Part shown: positions 8,058 to 15,177 of the stretch, one piece after another
Layout of the letters: every line of letters begins with the position of its first letter
How positions within the stretch are numbered: position 1 is the first letter of the stretch
Assembly (NCBI GenBank): GCA_902766215.1
Contig: CACXCV010000095.1
Span: forward strand, 1 to 16,760
Length of the DNA stretch: 16,760 nt
DNA from: Oscillospiraceae bacterium
GTDB taxonomy: Bacteria; Bacillota; Clostridia; Oscillospirales; Oscillospiraceae
Direction of reading: 5' to 3'
The notes under the pieces: generated by a model
The model's database searches: none
The model's input: the letters and a program-made list of their open reading frames with translations, nothing else
What the model was told of the DNA's origin: nothing
Made by a program: the position numbers and the translations under genes

Positions 8058-8086
8058 ATTATATACGATATCCGGCGAAAACTCAA
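8058..8086 (-). promoter_or_regulatory. Sigma-A-type promoter for the ymdB operon
   Basis: Minus strand: -35 TTGAGT (8086-8081), 17-base spacer, perfect -10 TATAAT (8063-8058). The predicted start lies near 8051, giving a leader of about 49 bases. The leader contains a small CCTGC-TTTT-GCAGG hairpin just before the ribosome binding site. Confidence 0.78.
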
Positions 8087-8155
8087 CAGAAATTGCGCGC
8101 GCCCAAGGCAAATCGCTCCGCTGCTGTTCCTGCAGGCGAAAGGACAGGTTTCCTC

Positions 8156-8184
8156 TTTACAGCGGGGAGTTTTTCCTGTATAAT
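8156..8184 (+). promoter_or_regulatory. Sigma-A-type promoter for prfB
   Basis: -35 TTTACA (8156-8161), 17-base spacer, perfect -10 TATAAT (8179-8184). The predicted start of transcription near 8191 lies downstream of the GTG at 8187, which argues against that codon as the prfB start. It is divergent from the ymdB operon promoter, with about 70 bases between the two -35 boxes. Confidence 0.82.
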
Positions 8185-8216
8185 GGGTGCGAAATAACGG
8201 GGAAAGTGGTATTACT

Positions 8217-9347
8217 ATGGCACGTATCGAATTTGACGAATATAAAAACAAGCTTAACGACCTCAAGCCCGCCCTGGCCGAGCTGAAGCAGTCGCTCAAC
8301 GTGGAGGCGGCCAGCCGCGAGCTGGAGCGCCTGCACGCCATGGCTTCGGCCGACGGCTTTTGGGATGACCCGGCCAAGTCGCAGAAGATTGTCCAGCAGA
8401 CCAAGCAGTTGGAGAACAAGTGCGGCAGCTACGAGCGGATGTGCACCGACTGGGACGACCTGATGACCATCTGCGAAATGGCCATGGAGGAGGACGACGA
8501 CTCCATGTTCGACGAGCTGAAGGCCGGCTTTGAGCGCCTGCAGGGCGAGATGGAGTCTGCCCGGCTGGAGACGCTGCTCTCCGGCGAATACGACGCCAAC
8601 AACGCGCTGGTGTCGTTCCACGCCGGCGCCGGCGGCACCGAGGCCCAGGACTGGTGCGAAATGCTCTACCGCATGATTACCCGCTGGGCCGAGCGGCATG
8701 GCTTTACCTATAAGATTATGGACTATCTCGAGGGCGACGAGGCGGGGCTGAAGTCGGCGGACATTGTCATCGAGGGGCCGAACGCCTATGGCTTCCTCAA
8801 GAGCGAGTCCGGCGTGCACCGTCTGGTGCGCATCTCGCCCTTTGACGCCAGCGGCCGCCGCCACACCAGCTTTTCGGCGGTAGAGGTCATCCCCGAGATC
8901 GACGACAACGTCGAGGTGGACATCCGGCCTGAGGACATTGAAATGCAGGTTTACCGCTCCAGCGGCGCGGGCGGCCAGCACATCAACAAAACCTCGTCGG
9001 CTGTGCGCCTGATCCACAAGCCTACGGGCATTGTGGTGGCCTGTCAGCAGGAGCGCAGCCAGTTCCAGAACCGCGAGGTCTGTATGCGTATGCTCCGCTC
9101 CAAGCTGGTGGAGATCAAAGAGCGCGAGCACCTGGAGAAGATCTCCGACATCAAGGGCGACCAGAAGAAGATCGAGTGGGGCAGCCAGATCCGGTCCTAT
9201 GTCTTCATGCCCTATACCCTGGCCAAAGACACCCGCACCGGCTATGAGAGCACCAACATCAGCGCGGTGATGGACGGCGGGCTGGACGGGTTTATCAACG
9301 CTTACCTGACCTGCCTGGCCACCGGCAACTGGGCTACCAAGTCCTGA
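8217..9347 (+). CDS. prfB: Peptide chain release factor 2 (RF2)
   Basis: A 376-residue class I release factor that recognises UGA and UAA stop codons and triggers peptidyl-tRNA hydrolysis. The RF2-specific codon-reading tripeptide SPF (207-209, VRISPFDASG) and the catalytic GGQ (252-254, SSGAGGQHINKTSS) are both present, and an alpha-helical domain 1 occupies about residues 1-105. Start: the ATG at 8217 gives the normal RF2 N-terminus (MARIEFDEYK) and has a purine-rich GGGGAAAG about 10 bases upstream; a GTG at 8187 in frame lies upstream of the predicted transcription start. The frame is continuous through the place where many RF2 genes carry an in-frame UGA and +1 frameshift site, so that autoregulation is absent. 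It has its own promoter; no clear terminator follows before the tRNA promoter. Confidence 0.97.
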   Translation: MARIEFDEYKNKLNDLKPALAELKQSLNVEAASRELERLHAMASADGFWDDPAKSQKIVQQTKQLENKCGSYERMCTDWDDLMTICEMAMEEDDDSMFDELKAGFERLQGEMESARLETLLSGEYDANNALVSFHAGAGGTEAQDWCEMLYRMITRWAERHGFTYKIMDYLEGDEAGLKSADIVIEGPNAYGFLKSESGVHRLVRISPFDASGRRHTSFSAVEVIPEIDDNVEVDIRPEDIEMQVYRSSGAGGQHINKTSSAVRLIHKPTGIVVACQQERSQFQNREVCMRMLRSKLVEIKEREHLEKISDIKGDQKKIEWGSQIRSYVFMPYTLAKDTRTGYESTNISAVMDGGLDGFINAYLTCLATGNWATKS

Positions 9348-9370
9348 GCGCTGCCCGCCGGACTGTGGAC

Positions 9371-9432
9371 AGAAAAATTTTTTGGATAATCAAGAAAAAG
9401 GGCTTGCAATTTGCTGCTGCGTGTGTTATTAT
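9371..9432 (+). promoter_or_regulatory. tRNA-Arg promoter with AT-rich upstream element
   Basis: -35 TTGCAA (9404-9409), 17-base spacer, -10 TATTAT (9427-9432). The 30 bases before the -35 box (9371-9400) are strikingly A/T-rich in a GC-rich genome, as expected of an UP element at a stable-RNA promoter. The predicted start is near 9440. Confidence 0.7.
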
Positions 9433-9469
9433 ATCCAAGCTTCATGAGGGAAATATCCCTTGTGGACAT

Positions 9470-9546
9470 GCGGCAGTAGCTCAGTTGGATAGAGTGACTG
9501 ACTACGAATCAGTAGGTCGGGGGTTCGAGTCCCTTCTGCCGTACCA
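9470..9546 (+). tRNA. tRNA-Arg (anticodon ACG), CCA encoded
   Basis: A complete cloverleaf. The acceptor stem pairs GCGGCAG (9470-9476) with CTGCCGT (9536-9542), including a G1-U72 wobble; discriminator A9543; CCA at 9544-9546. The D arm is GCTC/GAGT with loop AGTTGGATA. The anticodon stem ACTGA/TCAGT encloses CTACGAA with anticodon ACG at 9504-9506, which would be read as ICG after A34 deamination by TadA. The T arm has loop TTCGAGT; its 5-bp stem has two G-U pairs. A short AGGGA/TCCCT hairpin (9447-9460) lies in the leader and would be removed by RNase P. Confidence 0.95.
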
Positions 9547-9587
9547 GCAGCTGGAAAGCGCAATGCTTTCCGGCTGCTTTTTTATTT
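9546..9587 (+). terminator. Rho-independent terminator of the tRNA-Arg gene
   Basis: A 14-bp stem with one G-U pair (9546-9559 with 9565-9578, loop GCAAT), then TTTTTTATTT. The stem starts at the last base of the encoded CCA. Confidence 0.92.
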
Positions 9588-9645
9588 GCCAGCGCGGCCG
9601 GGCGCATGCGAAGCAGCTTTTTTGCATGGTTGGACGCTTTTTTTT

Positions 9646-9674
9646 CGCCGCGGCGGCGCATTGCGCACGCGGCG
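9646..9674. repeat. GC-rich inverted repeat in the tRNA-hydrolase intergenic region
   Basis: CGCCGCG (9646-9652) pairs with CGCGGCG (9668-9674), and an inner GCGC-ATT-GCGC (9656-9666) extends the hairpin. It follows a run of eight T at 9638-9645, and no T-tract follows on either strand in the right place, so it is not a normal terminator. The remainder of 9588-9727 shows no gene I can support. Confidence 0.5.
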
Positions 9675-9727
9675 TAAGAAAATATGCTCAATTTTTCCTC
9701 GGCGGCGGTCAGGCCTTTGGTGCTTAC

Positions 9728-9756
9728 TTCACAAACGGGGAAAAATCTGCTATAAT
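9728..9756 (+). promoter_or_regulatory. Extended -10 promoter of the three-hydrolase operon
   Basis: -35 TTCACA (9728-9733), 17-base spacer, perfect -10 TATAAT (9751-9756) preceded by TGC (extended -10). The predicted start near 9763 gives a leader of about 29 bases that ends in AGGAGGG (9778-9784), 7 bases before the ATG at 9792. Confidence 0.85.
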
Positions 9757-9791
9757 CCATTGTGTGAGACACCAGACAGGAGGGACTTTCC

Positions 9792-11315
9792 ATGTATCAA
9801 CCCCTTGAACGCATTACGCCCGAGCAGGCGGGCATCTCCAGCCGCCAGGTGGAGCAGTGCCTGCGCTCGCTGATGCATGACAAAACCGAAATGCACGGCT
9901 TTATGGCCGCCCGCCACGGAAAGGTGTTTGCCGAGTGCTGGTGGCAGCCCTATGGGCCGCAGTTGGTTCACAGCAACCATTCGCTGGGCAAGAGCTACAC
10001 TGCCACCGCCATCGGCATCCTCTGCACCCGGGGTCAGCTGGACCTGGACGAGCGCATCATCGACATCTTTGCCGACGAGATGCGCCAGTATCACGTGCAG
10101 CCCTATGACAAGCTGGAGCAGCTGACGGTGCGCCACGTGCTGAAAATGGCCACTGGCATGGAGCGCAACCCCATGCTCAACGACGACTGGATCGGCGAAT
10201 TTCTCAAGCAGCCCATCGTCTACCAGCCCGGCGAACGCTTTCTTTACAACACCTCGGGCGCGTGCCTGCTGGGGGCCATTGTGGAAAAGAAGGCCGGCAT
10301 GTCGCTGCACCGGTATCTGAGCGAAAACCTGTTTGACAAAATCGGTATCCGCGCCGACGAATTTGTCATGCTGCGCTTTAAAAACGGCTATTGTGCCGAG
10401 CCGGGCACCTTTTCCAAGACGGAGGACAACCTGCGCCTGGCCATGTTCTACCTGAACGATGGCCGCTGGAACGGCGAGCAGATCGTCTCGGACGCGTGGA
10501 TGCACGAGGCCATGAGCCGCCAGATCTCCACCGAGGGCAACGGCGACTCGCCGGACTATTGCTCCGGCTATGGCTATCAGCTGTGGCTGAGCCGCATTCC
10601 GGGGGTCTATCGCTTTGACGGCGGGCAGGGTCAGTTTGGCATCATCTGGCCGGAAAAGGATCTGGTGGTGGCGCTGCATCAGGGCGGCCTCGGCCCGGAC
10701 GGCCCGCAGATTACCCTCGACCGGGTGATGGACGGGCTGATGACGCTGGTGGCCGACGAGCCGCTGCCCGAGGACCCCGAAGCGCTGGCCTCGCTGTGCG
10801 CCTTCGAGCAGTCGCTGCGCGTGCCCGAGCAGGCGGCCAACACGCTGCCGGTGGATCCGGCTGTGTTTTCCGGCCGCTATGCGGTCACCGGCGGCGACGC
10901 CGACGCCGATCCGTGGATCTCGGTCTCGCCGGGGACGTATAACTTCTTCCGCGCCTTCTTTGAAAAGGACAAAAAGGCGGACTTTACCGACTTCACGTTG
11001 GAAATCGACGAGGAAAAATGTGTCTTCACTGCCGACGGCTATGCTGAATTTGTGGCCTGGTTCGACGGGAAATACCGCATGCACTACACCGACAACCCCC
11101 TGCCGCAGGTGGGCGACAACTGCTCGACCGCCCGTTATACTGACGCCAATACCCTGGAGATTACCATCAAGTGGATGCACTCCTGGTTTGAAAACGTCAT
11201 CCGCTTTGAAAAGACGGACAGTGGCCTGGCGATTACCACCGTCAAGGACCGCCTGCAGGCCGGCCCGATGCGCTATTCCATCCATCACGCCGCTGCCGTG
11301 AAGCAGACGGTTTAA
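9792..11315 (+). CDS. Beta-lactamase-fold serine hydrolase with C-terminal beta domain
   Basis: A 507-residue penicillin-binding-protein-like (class C beta-lactamase / EstB superfamily) hydrolase. The nucleophile motif S64-L-G-K67 (HSLGKSYTAT) is clear. At the second motif, where many members have Y-x-N, it reads Y152-N-T (LYNTSG). The third motif region is probably GGQGQFG (about 277-283) rather than KTG or HxG. The catalytic domain covers roughly 1-330; residues about 350-500 form an extra beta-rich, lipocalin-like region ending in HHAAAVKQTV. There is no signal peptide or membrane helix, so it should be cytoplasmic, unlike a resistance beta-lactamase. An ideal ribosome binding site (AGGAGGG) sets the start. 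It is the first of three co-directional hydrolase genes; the next begins 31 bases downstream. Substrate is not predictable: ester, D-peptide or amide are all possible. Confidence 0.85.
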   Translation: MYQPLERITPEQAGISSRQVEQCLRSLMHDKTEMHGFMAARHGKVFAECWWQPYGPQLVHSNHSLGKSYTATAIGILCTRGQLDLDERIIDIFADEMRQYHVQPYDKLEQLTVRHVLKMATGMERNPMLNDDWIGEFLKQPIVYQPGERFLYNTSGACLLGAIVEKKAGMSLHRYLSENLFDKIGIRADEFVMLRFKNGYCAEPGTFSKTEDNLRLAMFYLNDGRWNGEQIVSDAWMHEAMSRQISTEGNGDSPDYCSGYGYQLWLSRIPGVYRFDGGQGQFGIIWPEKDLVVALHQGGLGPDGPQITLDRVMDGLMTLVADEPLPEDPEALASLCAFEQSLRVPEQAANTLPVDPAVFSGRYAVTGGDADADPWISVSPGTYNFFRAFFEKDKKADFTDFTLEIDEEKCVFTADGYAEFVAWFDGKYRMHYTDNPLPQVGDNCSTARYTDANTLEITIKWMHSWFENVIRFEKTDSGLAITTVKDRLQAGPMRYSIHHAAAVKQTV

Positions 11316-11346
11316 CTCAACAATCAGAAAGGAACAGGTGAACACA

Positions 11347-12510
11347 ATGGCAAAGTTTCAGCACATGGACGCATTCCTCAGCGACCTGATCCAGCAGCCC
11401 ATCGGCCCGGCGGGCTGCGGCTGTGCCGTGGCCAAAAACGGTGAGATTCTCTATGAGAATTACTTTGGCTATGCCGACCTGGAGAAAAAGACGCCCATCA
11501 CCGCCGAGAGCATCTACCGGCAGTATTCCGCCACCAAGGTGGTGGTCTGCACCGGCGCGATGATGCTCTTCGAGCGCGGCAAGTTCCTGCTCAACGACCC
11601 CATCTATGAATACTTCCCCGAGTGGAAGAACACCATGGTGGCCGAGACGCAGCCCGACGGCAGCTATATCATCCGCCCGGCCAAGCGGCCCATCGAGGTG
11701 CGCGACTGCTTCTCCATGGCCATGGGCATCGGCTATGGCGGCGACGACTATACCCACCGCATGATGGCCCAGGTGCGCGGCGAGCTGGCCCAGACCGTGG
11801 GCGACTATACCCTGCGGCAGGACATCCACGCCATGAGCAAGGTGCCGGTCTGCTTTGACCCGGGCACGCATTGGCTCTATGGCTTTGGTCACGAGCTGGT
11901 GGCTGGCCTGATCGAGGTTACCTCCGGCATGAAGGTCAGCGAATTCCTGAAAAGAGAGATTTTCGAGCCGCTGGGCATGGACCACACCGGCTATCACTAC
12001 TTTGGCGACCTGCGCGAGAAGATGGTCACCCCGTATGCCAACGACGGCAAGGGCAACCGTACCCCCACCCCCGCCATGTTTGACGACCGCTTTGAGCCGG
12101 AGGCCAAGTATGAGGCCGGCGGCGCGGGCCTGTTCTCCTCGGTGCGCGACTATATCAAGTTCTCGCAGATGCTGGCCTGCGGCGGCACCTATAAGGGCGA
12201 ATACATCATGGGCCGCAAGACCATTGACCTGATGCGCGGCAATCAGCTCAACGAAACGCAGCTGCGCGACTTCCAGAACGACTATCTCGAGGGCTATGGC
12301 TACGGCCTGGGCGTGAGAACGCTGATCGATCCGGCCAAGGTGAGCAGCTCCTCGGTGGGCGAGTTCGGCTGGACGGGCTTTATGGGCACCTATGTGGCCA
12401 TTGACCCCAGCGAGCAGGCCTCGGTCGTGTACATGCACAACATGGTGCCCAACCAGGAGAAGTTTGTCCACCACAGAGTGAGAAACATTGCCTTTGGCGC
12501 ACTGAAATAA
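11347..12510 (+). CDS. Beta-lactamase-fold serine hydrolase / EstB-like esterase
   Basis: A 387-residue protein of the same superfamily as the preceding gene, but only distantly similar to it and without the C-terminal extension. S61-A-T-K64 (YSATKVV) is the nucleophile motif. The PG-THWLYGFGHEL segment (172-184) supplies the conserved tyrosine Y178. GWTGFMGT near the C-terminus occupies the third-motif position, with W-T-G as in EstB-type esterases rather than K-T-G. No export signal is visible, so it is likely cytoplasmic. Start: the ATG at 11347 is preferred, with AGAAAGGAAC ending about 12 bases upstream; an in-frame GTG at 11338 would add three residues and is closer to that ribosome binding site, so it cannot be excluded. 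The stop codon is 15 bases before the next gene. Substrate unknown. Confidence 0.87.
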   Translation: MAKFQHMDAFLSDLIQQPIGPAGCGCAVAKNGEILYENYFGYADLEKKTPITAESIYRQYSATKVVVCTGAMMLFERGKFLLNDPIYEYFPEWKNTMVAETQPDGSYIIRPAKRPIEVRDCFSMAMGIGYGGDDYTHRMMAQVRGELAQTVGDYTLRQDIHAMSKVPVCFDPGTHWLYGFGHELVAGLIEVTSGMKVSEFLKREIFEPLGMDHTGYHYFGDLREKMVTPYANDGKGNRTPTPAMFDDRFEPEAKYEAGGAGLFSSVRDYIKFSQMLACGGTYKGEYIMGRKTIDLMRGNQLNETQLRDFQNDYLEGYGYGLGVRTLIDPAKVSSSSVGEFGWTGFMGTYVAIDPSEQASVVYMHNMVPNQEKFVHHRVRNIAFGALK

Positions 12511-12525
12511 GAAGGAGGAACCATC

Positions 12526-13653
12526 ATGCAGATCCCCGAACAGTTTTTGACCAACCAGGCCTTTCAGCACGACCTGATCGGCTTTGACGACCGCCTGCCT
12601 GTCCGCGCTGGGACACGCGAGGCGCCGGTTTCCATTCCCAAGGGCGCCGAGGTGCTGCCCGACGGCACCGTCAAGCTCAGCTTCTACGCGCCCAAGGCCA
12701 GCGAGGTCACGGCGACCAACTTTAAAAAGTCGGTCAGCCTGACCAAAGACGCCCAGGGTCTGTGGACCGGCGAGCTGAAATATGACGAGCCGGGCTTCAA
12801 GCAGCTGCAGTTTGCCGTGGACGGCAACCCGGTGCTCAACTATATGGCGCCCATCGGCTTTGGCAGCAGCCACCCGATCAACTATGTCGAGGTGCCCGAC
12901 ACCGACTGCGACTTTCTGCTGCTGAAGGACGTGCCCCACGGCAGCGTGACCCGCGAGTTCTTCCGCTCGAAAGTGACCGGCCAGTACGAGTCCTGCCTGG
13001 TGTACACGCCGCCCTGCTACCACCAGTCTACGCGGTCGTACCCGGTGCTGTACTTGCAGCACGGCGGCGGCGAGAACGAGAACAGCTGGATCTTCCAGGG
13101 CAAGACCAACTTCATCATGGACAATCTGCTGGCCGAGGGCAAGGCCGAGCCGTGCCTGATCGTCATGTGCTGCGGCATGGTGCAGGTCCCGGATGAGAAC
13201 GGCGTGCGCCATGTGGACTATGACCGCTTCAACGAGATGCTGGTGGACGAGGTGATCCCCTTCATCGAGGGCCGCTATCGCGTCACCGGCGGCAAGTGGA
13301 ACCGCGCCTATGCGGGCCTGTCCATGGGCTCGCTGGAGTGCGGCCAGCTGATTCTGCACAACTTTGACGTGTTTGGCGCGGCGGGCCTGTTTACCGGCTT
13401 CCTCTATCCGTCCAAGCCGGTGGAGGACTTTGACCCCGCGCCCTTCCAGGATGCCGAGAGGTTCAACAGCGCGTATAAGGTCTTTTTCCGCGCCATGGGC
13501 GACCAGGAAACCTCCATCCCGCTGTTTGCCCACGAGCGCAAGCTCTGCCAGCAGTATGGCATCCACACCGTGGAAAAGATCTATCCGGGCGAGCACGAAT
13601 GGCGTGTGTGGCGCAATGCCCTGCACGACTTCCTGCAGCTGATTTTCAAATAA
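12526..13653 (+). CDS. Alpha/beta-hydrolase esterase with N-terminal immunoglobulin-like domain
   Basis: A 375-residue esterase of the esterase D / feruloyl-esterase-like family (putative esterase, XynZ and enterochelin-esterase relatives). Residues about 41-120 look like an E-set/CBM48-type beta-sandwich (LPDGTVKLSFYAPKA...). The catalytic domain follows: oxyanion region QHGGG (178-182), nucleophile elbow G264-L-S266-M-G268, likely acid D326 (AMGDQE) and H357 (PGEHEW). This complete triad suggests an active carboxylesterase. No signal peptide is seen, unusual for secreted feruloyl or acetylxylan esterases, which suggests action on an imported substrate. AAGGAGG (12512-12518) lies 7 bases before the ATG. 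It is the last gene of the operon and is followed by a terminator. Whether it removes acyl groups from plant oligosaccharides or acts on a siderophore-like ester cannot be decided from sequence. Confidence 0.88.
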   Translation: MQIPEQFLTNQAFQHDLIGFDDRLPVRAGTREAPVSIPKGAEVLPDGTVKLSFYAPKASEVTATNFKKSVSLTKDAQGLWTGELKYDEPGFKQLQFAVDGNPVLNYMAPIGFGSSHPINYVEVPDTDCDFLLLKDVPHGSVTREFFRSKVTGQYESCLVYTPPCYHQSTRSYPVLYLQHGGGENENSWIFQGKTNFIMDNLLAEGKAEPCLIVMCCGMVQVPDENGVRHVDYDRFNEMLVDEVIPFIEGRYRVTGGKWNRAYAGLSMGSLECGQLILHNFDVFGAAGLFTGFLYPSKPVEDFDPAPFQDAERFNSAYKVFFRAMGDQETSIPLFAHERKLCQQYGIHTVEKIYPGEHEWRVWRNALHDFLQLIFK

Positions 13654-13672
13654 TTCAGCAAAATGAGAATAT

Positions 13673-13712
13673 CCGCCCCGCTGCCGTTGGCAGCGGGGCG
13701 GGTTCCTGTTTT
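13673..13712 (+). terminator. Terminator between the hydrolase operon and the convergent ABC operon
   Basis: A 13-bp perfect stem (13673-13685 with 13689-13701, loop GTT) followed by GTTCCTGTTTT. It may work in both directions, since it lies 8 bases beyond the stop codon of the convergent ABC ATPase gene, although the minus-strand tract (ATATTCTCATTTT) is weak. Confidence 0.82.
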
Positions 13713-13720
13713 ACGGCTTG

Positions 13721-14482
13721 TTACCGCCCCAGCACGCCGGACAGAAACTGCCGGGTGCGCGGGTTCTGCGGTTGACTGAAGATCTGTTCCGGCGCGCCTT
13801 CCTCGGCAATGACGCCGTCGGCCATAAACAGCGTCCGATCAGAGGCGTCGCGGGCAAAGCTCATCTCGTGGGTGACCACCAGCATGGTCATGCCATCGTC
13901 CGCCAGCTGCCGCATGACCGAAAGCACCTCGCCCGTCAGCTCCGGGTCCAGGGCGGAGGTAGGCTCGTCGAAGAAGAGTATCTTTGGGTGCATGGCCAGC
14001 GCCCGGGCAATGGACACGCGCTGTTGCTGTCCGCCGGAAAGCTCGCAGGGATAGGCCCCGGCCTTGTCCGCCAGGCCCATCTTCTGCAGCAGGGCGCGGG
14101 CCTCGTCCTCGGCCTCGGCCCGGCTGCGCCCGGCCACGCGCACCGGCGCGTCGGTCAGGTTGCGCAGCACGGTATAGTGGGGAAACAGATTGAACGACTG
14201 AAACACCAGTCCAAAGTTCCGCCGCAGCTGGTGCAGCTGCTGGCGCGGGGCATAGACGCTGCGGCTGTCCCGCTCGGCGGCGGCTGTCCGGCCGGAAAAG
14301 CGCAGCGTGCCCCGATCCATGGTCTCCAGCAGGGCGGCGCAGCGCAGCAGCGTGGATTTGCCGGAGCCGGAGGGGCCGATCAGGGACACCACCTCGCCCT
14401 CAGCAATGCGCAGGCTGACGCCGCGCAGCACCGGATTGCCGCCGAACTGCTTGTACAGGTTGTCAATTTCCAGAATGTACAT
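13721..14482 (-). CDS. Polar amino acid ABC transporter, ATP-binding protein (GlnQ-like)
   Basis: A 253-residue ABC ATPase that powers the importer encoded by the two preceding genes. Motifs: Walker A GPSGSGKST (36-44), Q-loop Q95 (FQSFNLFPH), signature LSGGQQQR (148-155), Walker B FFDEPTSALDPE with D172/E173, and switch His H205 (THEM). The FQSFNLFPH and SALDPE wording is typical of the polar amino acid uptake subfamily. Start: ATG at 14482 with GAGGTGA (14488-14494) upstream; a GTG at 14491 sits inside that ribosome binding site and is unlikely. The preceding permease stops 10 bases upstream, which suggests coupled translation. Last gene of the operon. The amino acid carried cannot be told from this subunit. 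Confidence 0.95.
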   Translation of the reverse strand: MYILEIDNLYKQFGGNPVLRGVSLRIAEGEVVSLIGPSGSGKSTLLRCAALLETMDRGTLRFSGRTAAAERDSRSVYAPRQQLHQLRRNFGLVFQSFNLFPHYTVLRNLTDAPVRVAGRSRAEAEDEARALLQKMGLADKAGAYPCELSGGQQQRVSIARALAMHPKILFFDEPTSALDPELTGEVLSVMRQLADDGMTMLVVTHEMSFARDASDRTLFMADGVIAEEGAPEQIFSQPQNPRTRQFLSGVLGR

Positions 14483-14492
14483 GGCCGTCACC

Positions 14493-15137
14493 TCAGCGAT
14501 AGTAGTTCAGCCTGTGTTCCAGGCGCTCCATCAGCATGGCCACGACAAAGTTGAACACATAGTAGAAAATGCCGGCGGCCAGATAGGGTATCATTGTTTT
14601 TTCCGCCGCGGCAATGGCCTTGGCGATGGTAAACATCTCCGTGACTGACAGGACAAAGGCCAGGCTGGTGTCTTTCACCAAGGTGATCACCTCGTTGGTC
14701 ACCGAGGGCAGTACCCGCTTGACCACCTGCGGCAGAATAATGTGGGCAAAGGTCTGCGCCCGGCTGTAGCCCAACACCTGGGCGGCCTCATACTGCCCCC
14801 GGGGCATCGAGGCGATGCCGCCGCGGTAGCTCTCGGCAAAATAGGCGGCATAGTTGATGACAAAGGCGAGGATCACCGCCGGAAAGCGGTAGCCGCTGCC
14901 CAGATTGACGCGCAGCAGGTAATACGGCCCGAAAAACACCACCAGCAGCTGCAGCATCAGCGGCGTGCCCCGCATGATGGAGATATAGATGCGCATGAGA
15001 CCGGACAGCAGCCGGCTTTTGGACATGCGGGCCAGCGCCACCAGCATGCCCAGGGGGAGGGAGAAGAGCAGCGTCAGGACAAAAATCGCCACCGATGTGG
15101 CCATGCCCTCAGCCAGCTGCAGCAGCATGGACTGCAT
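14493..15137 (-). CDS. Polar amino acid ABC transporter, permease (GlnP/HisM-like)
   Basis: A 214-residue inner-membrane permease, the usual length for this family. About five hydrophobic segments are visible: roughly 13-36, 57-79, 86-103, 146-168 and 184-203. RGTPL (56-60) and the ATPase-docking EAA loop, E117-A-A...G...ILP (117-136), are both well conserved. Only one permease gene is present, so the channel is probably a homodimer. Start: ATG at 15137 with AAGGAAAGGTGG (15146-15157) about 9 bases upstream; an open frame continues upstream to 15224 but would add a non-family hydrophilic leader crossing the intergenic stem-loop. The gap to the upstream binding-protein gene is 92 bases and holds that stem-loop. 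Confidence 0.93.
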   Translation of the reverse strand: MQSMLLQLAEGMATSVAIFVLTLLFSLPLGMLVALARMSKSRLLSGLMRIYISIMRGTPLMLQLLVVFFGPYYLLRVNLGSGYRFPAVILAFVINYAAYFAESYRGGIASMPRGQYEAAQVLGYSRAQTFAHIILPQVVKRVLPSVTNEVITLVKDTSLAFVLSVTEMFTIAKAIAAAEKTMIPYLAAGIFYYVFNFVVAMLMERLEHRLNYYR

Positions 15138-15177
15138 ATGCAGCGCCACCTTTCCTTGTGGAAATGTTGACAGATGG

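Noticed and set aside
8187..8216. Longer RF2 start at the GTG 8187
   Set aside because: It lies upstream of the predicted transcription start near 8191 and adds residues not typical of RF2; the ATG at 8217 fits better.
9340..9387. Terminator for prfB (AGTCC…GGACT followed by a later T-run)
   Set aside because: The stem is only 5 bp with a 15-base loop, and the T-run begins more than 10 bases after it; not convincing.
9470..9791. tRNA-Arg as an integration site with the hydrolase operon as mobile cargo
   Set aside because: No integrase, no repeat of the tRNA 3' end downstream and no visible change in composition in the hydrolase genes.
9792..12510. Antibiotic-resistance beta-lactamases
   Set aside because: Both proteins lack signal peptides and the KTG motif; SxxK is shared with esterases and peptidases, so a resistance role is not supported.
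9750..13626. Long minus-strand open frames (531 and 769 codons) opposite the hydrolase operon
   Set aside because: Val/His/Leu/Ala-rich antisense translations with no recognisable domains, lying under three genes with clear catalytic motifs and ribosome binding sites.
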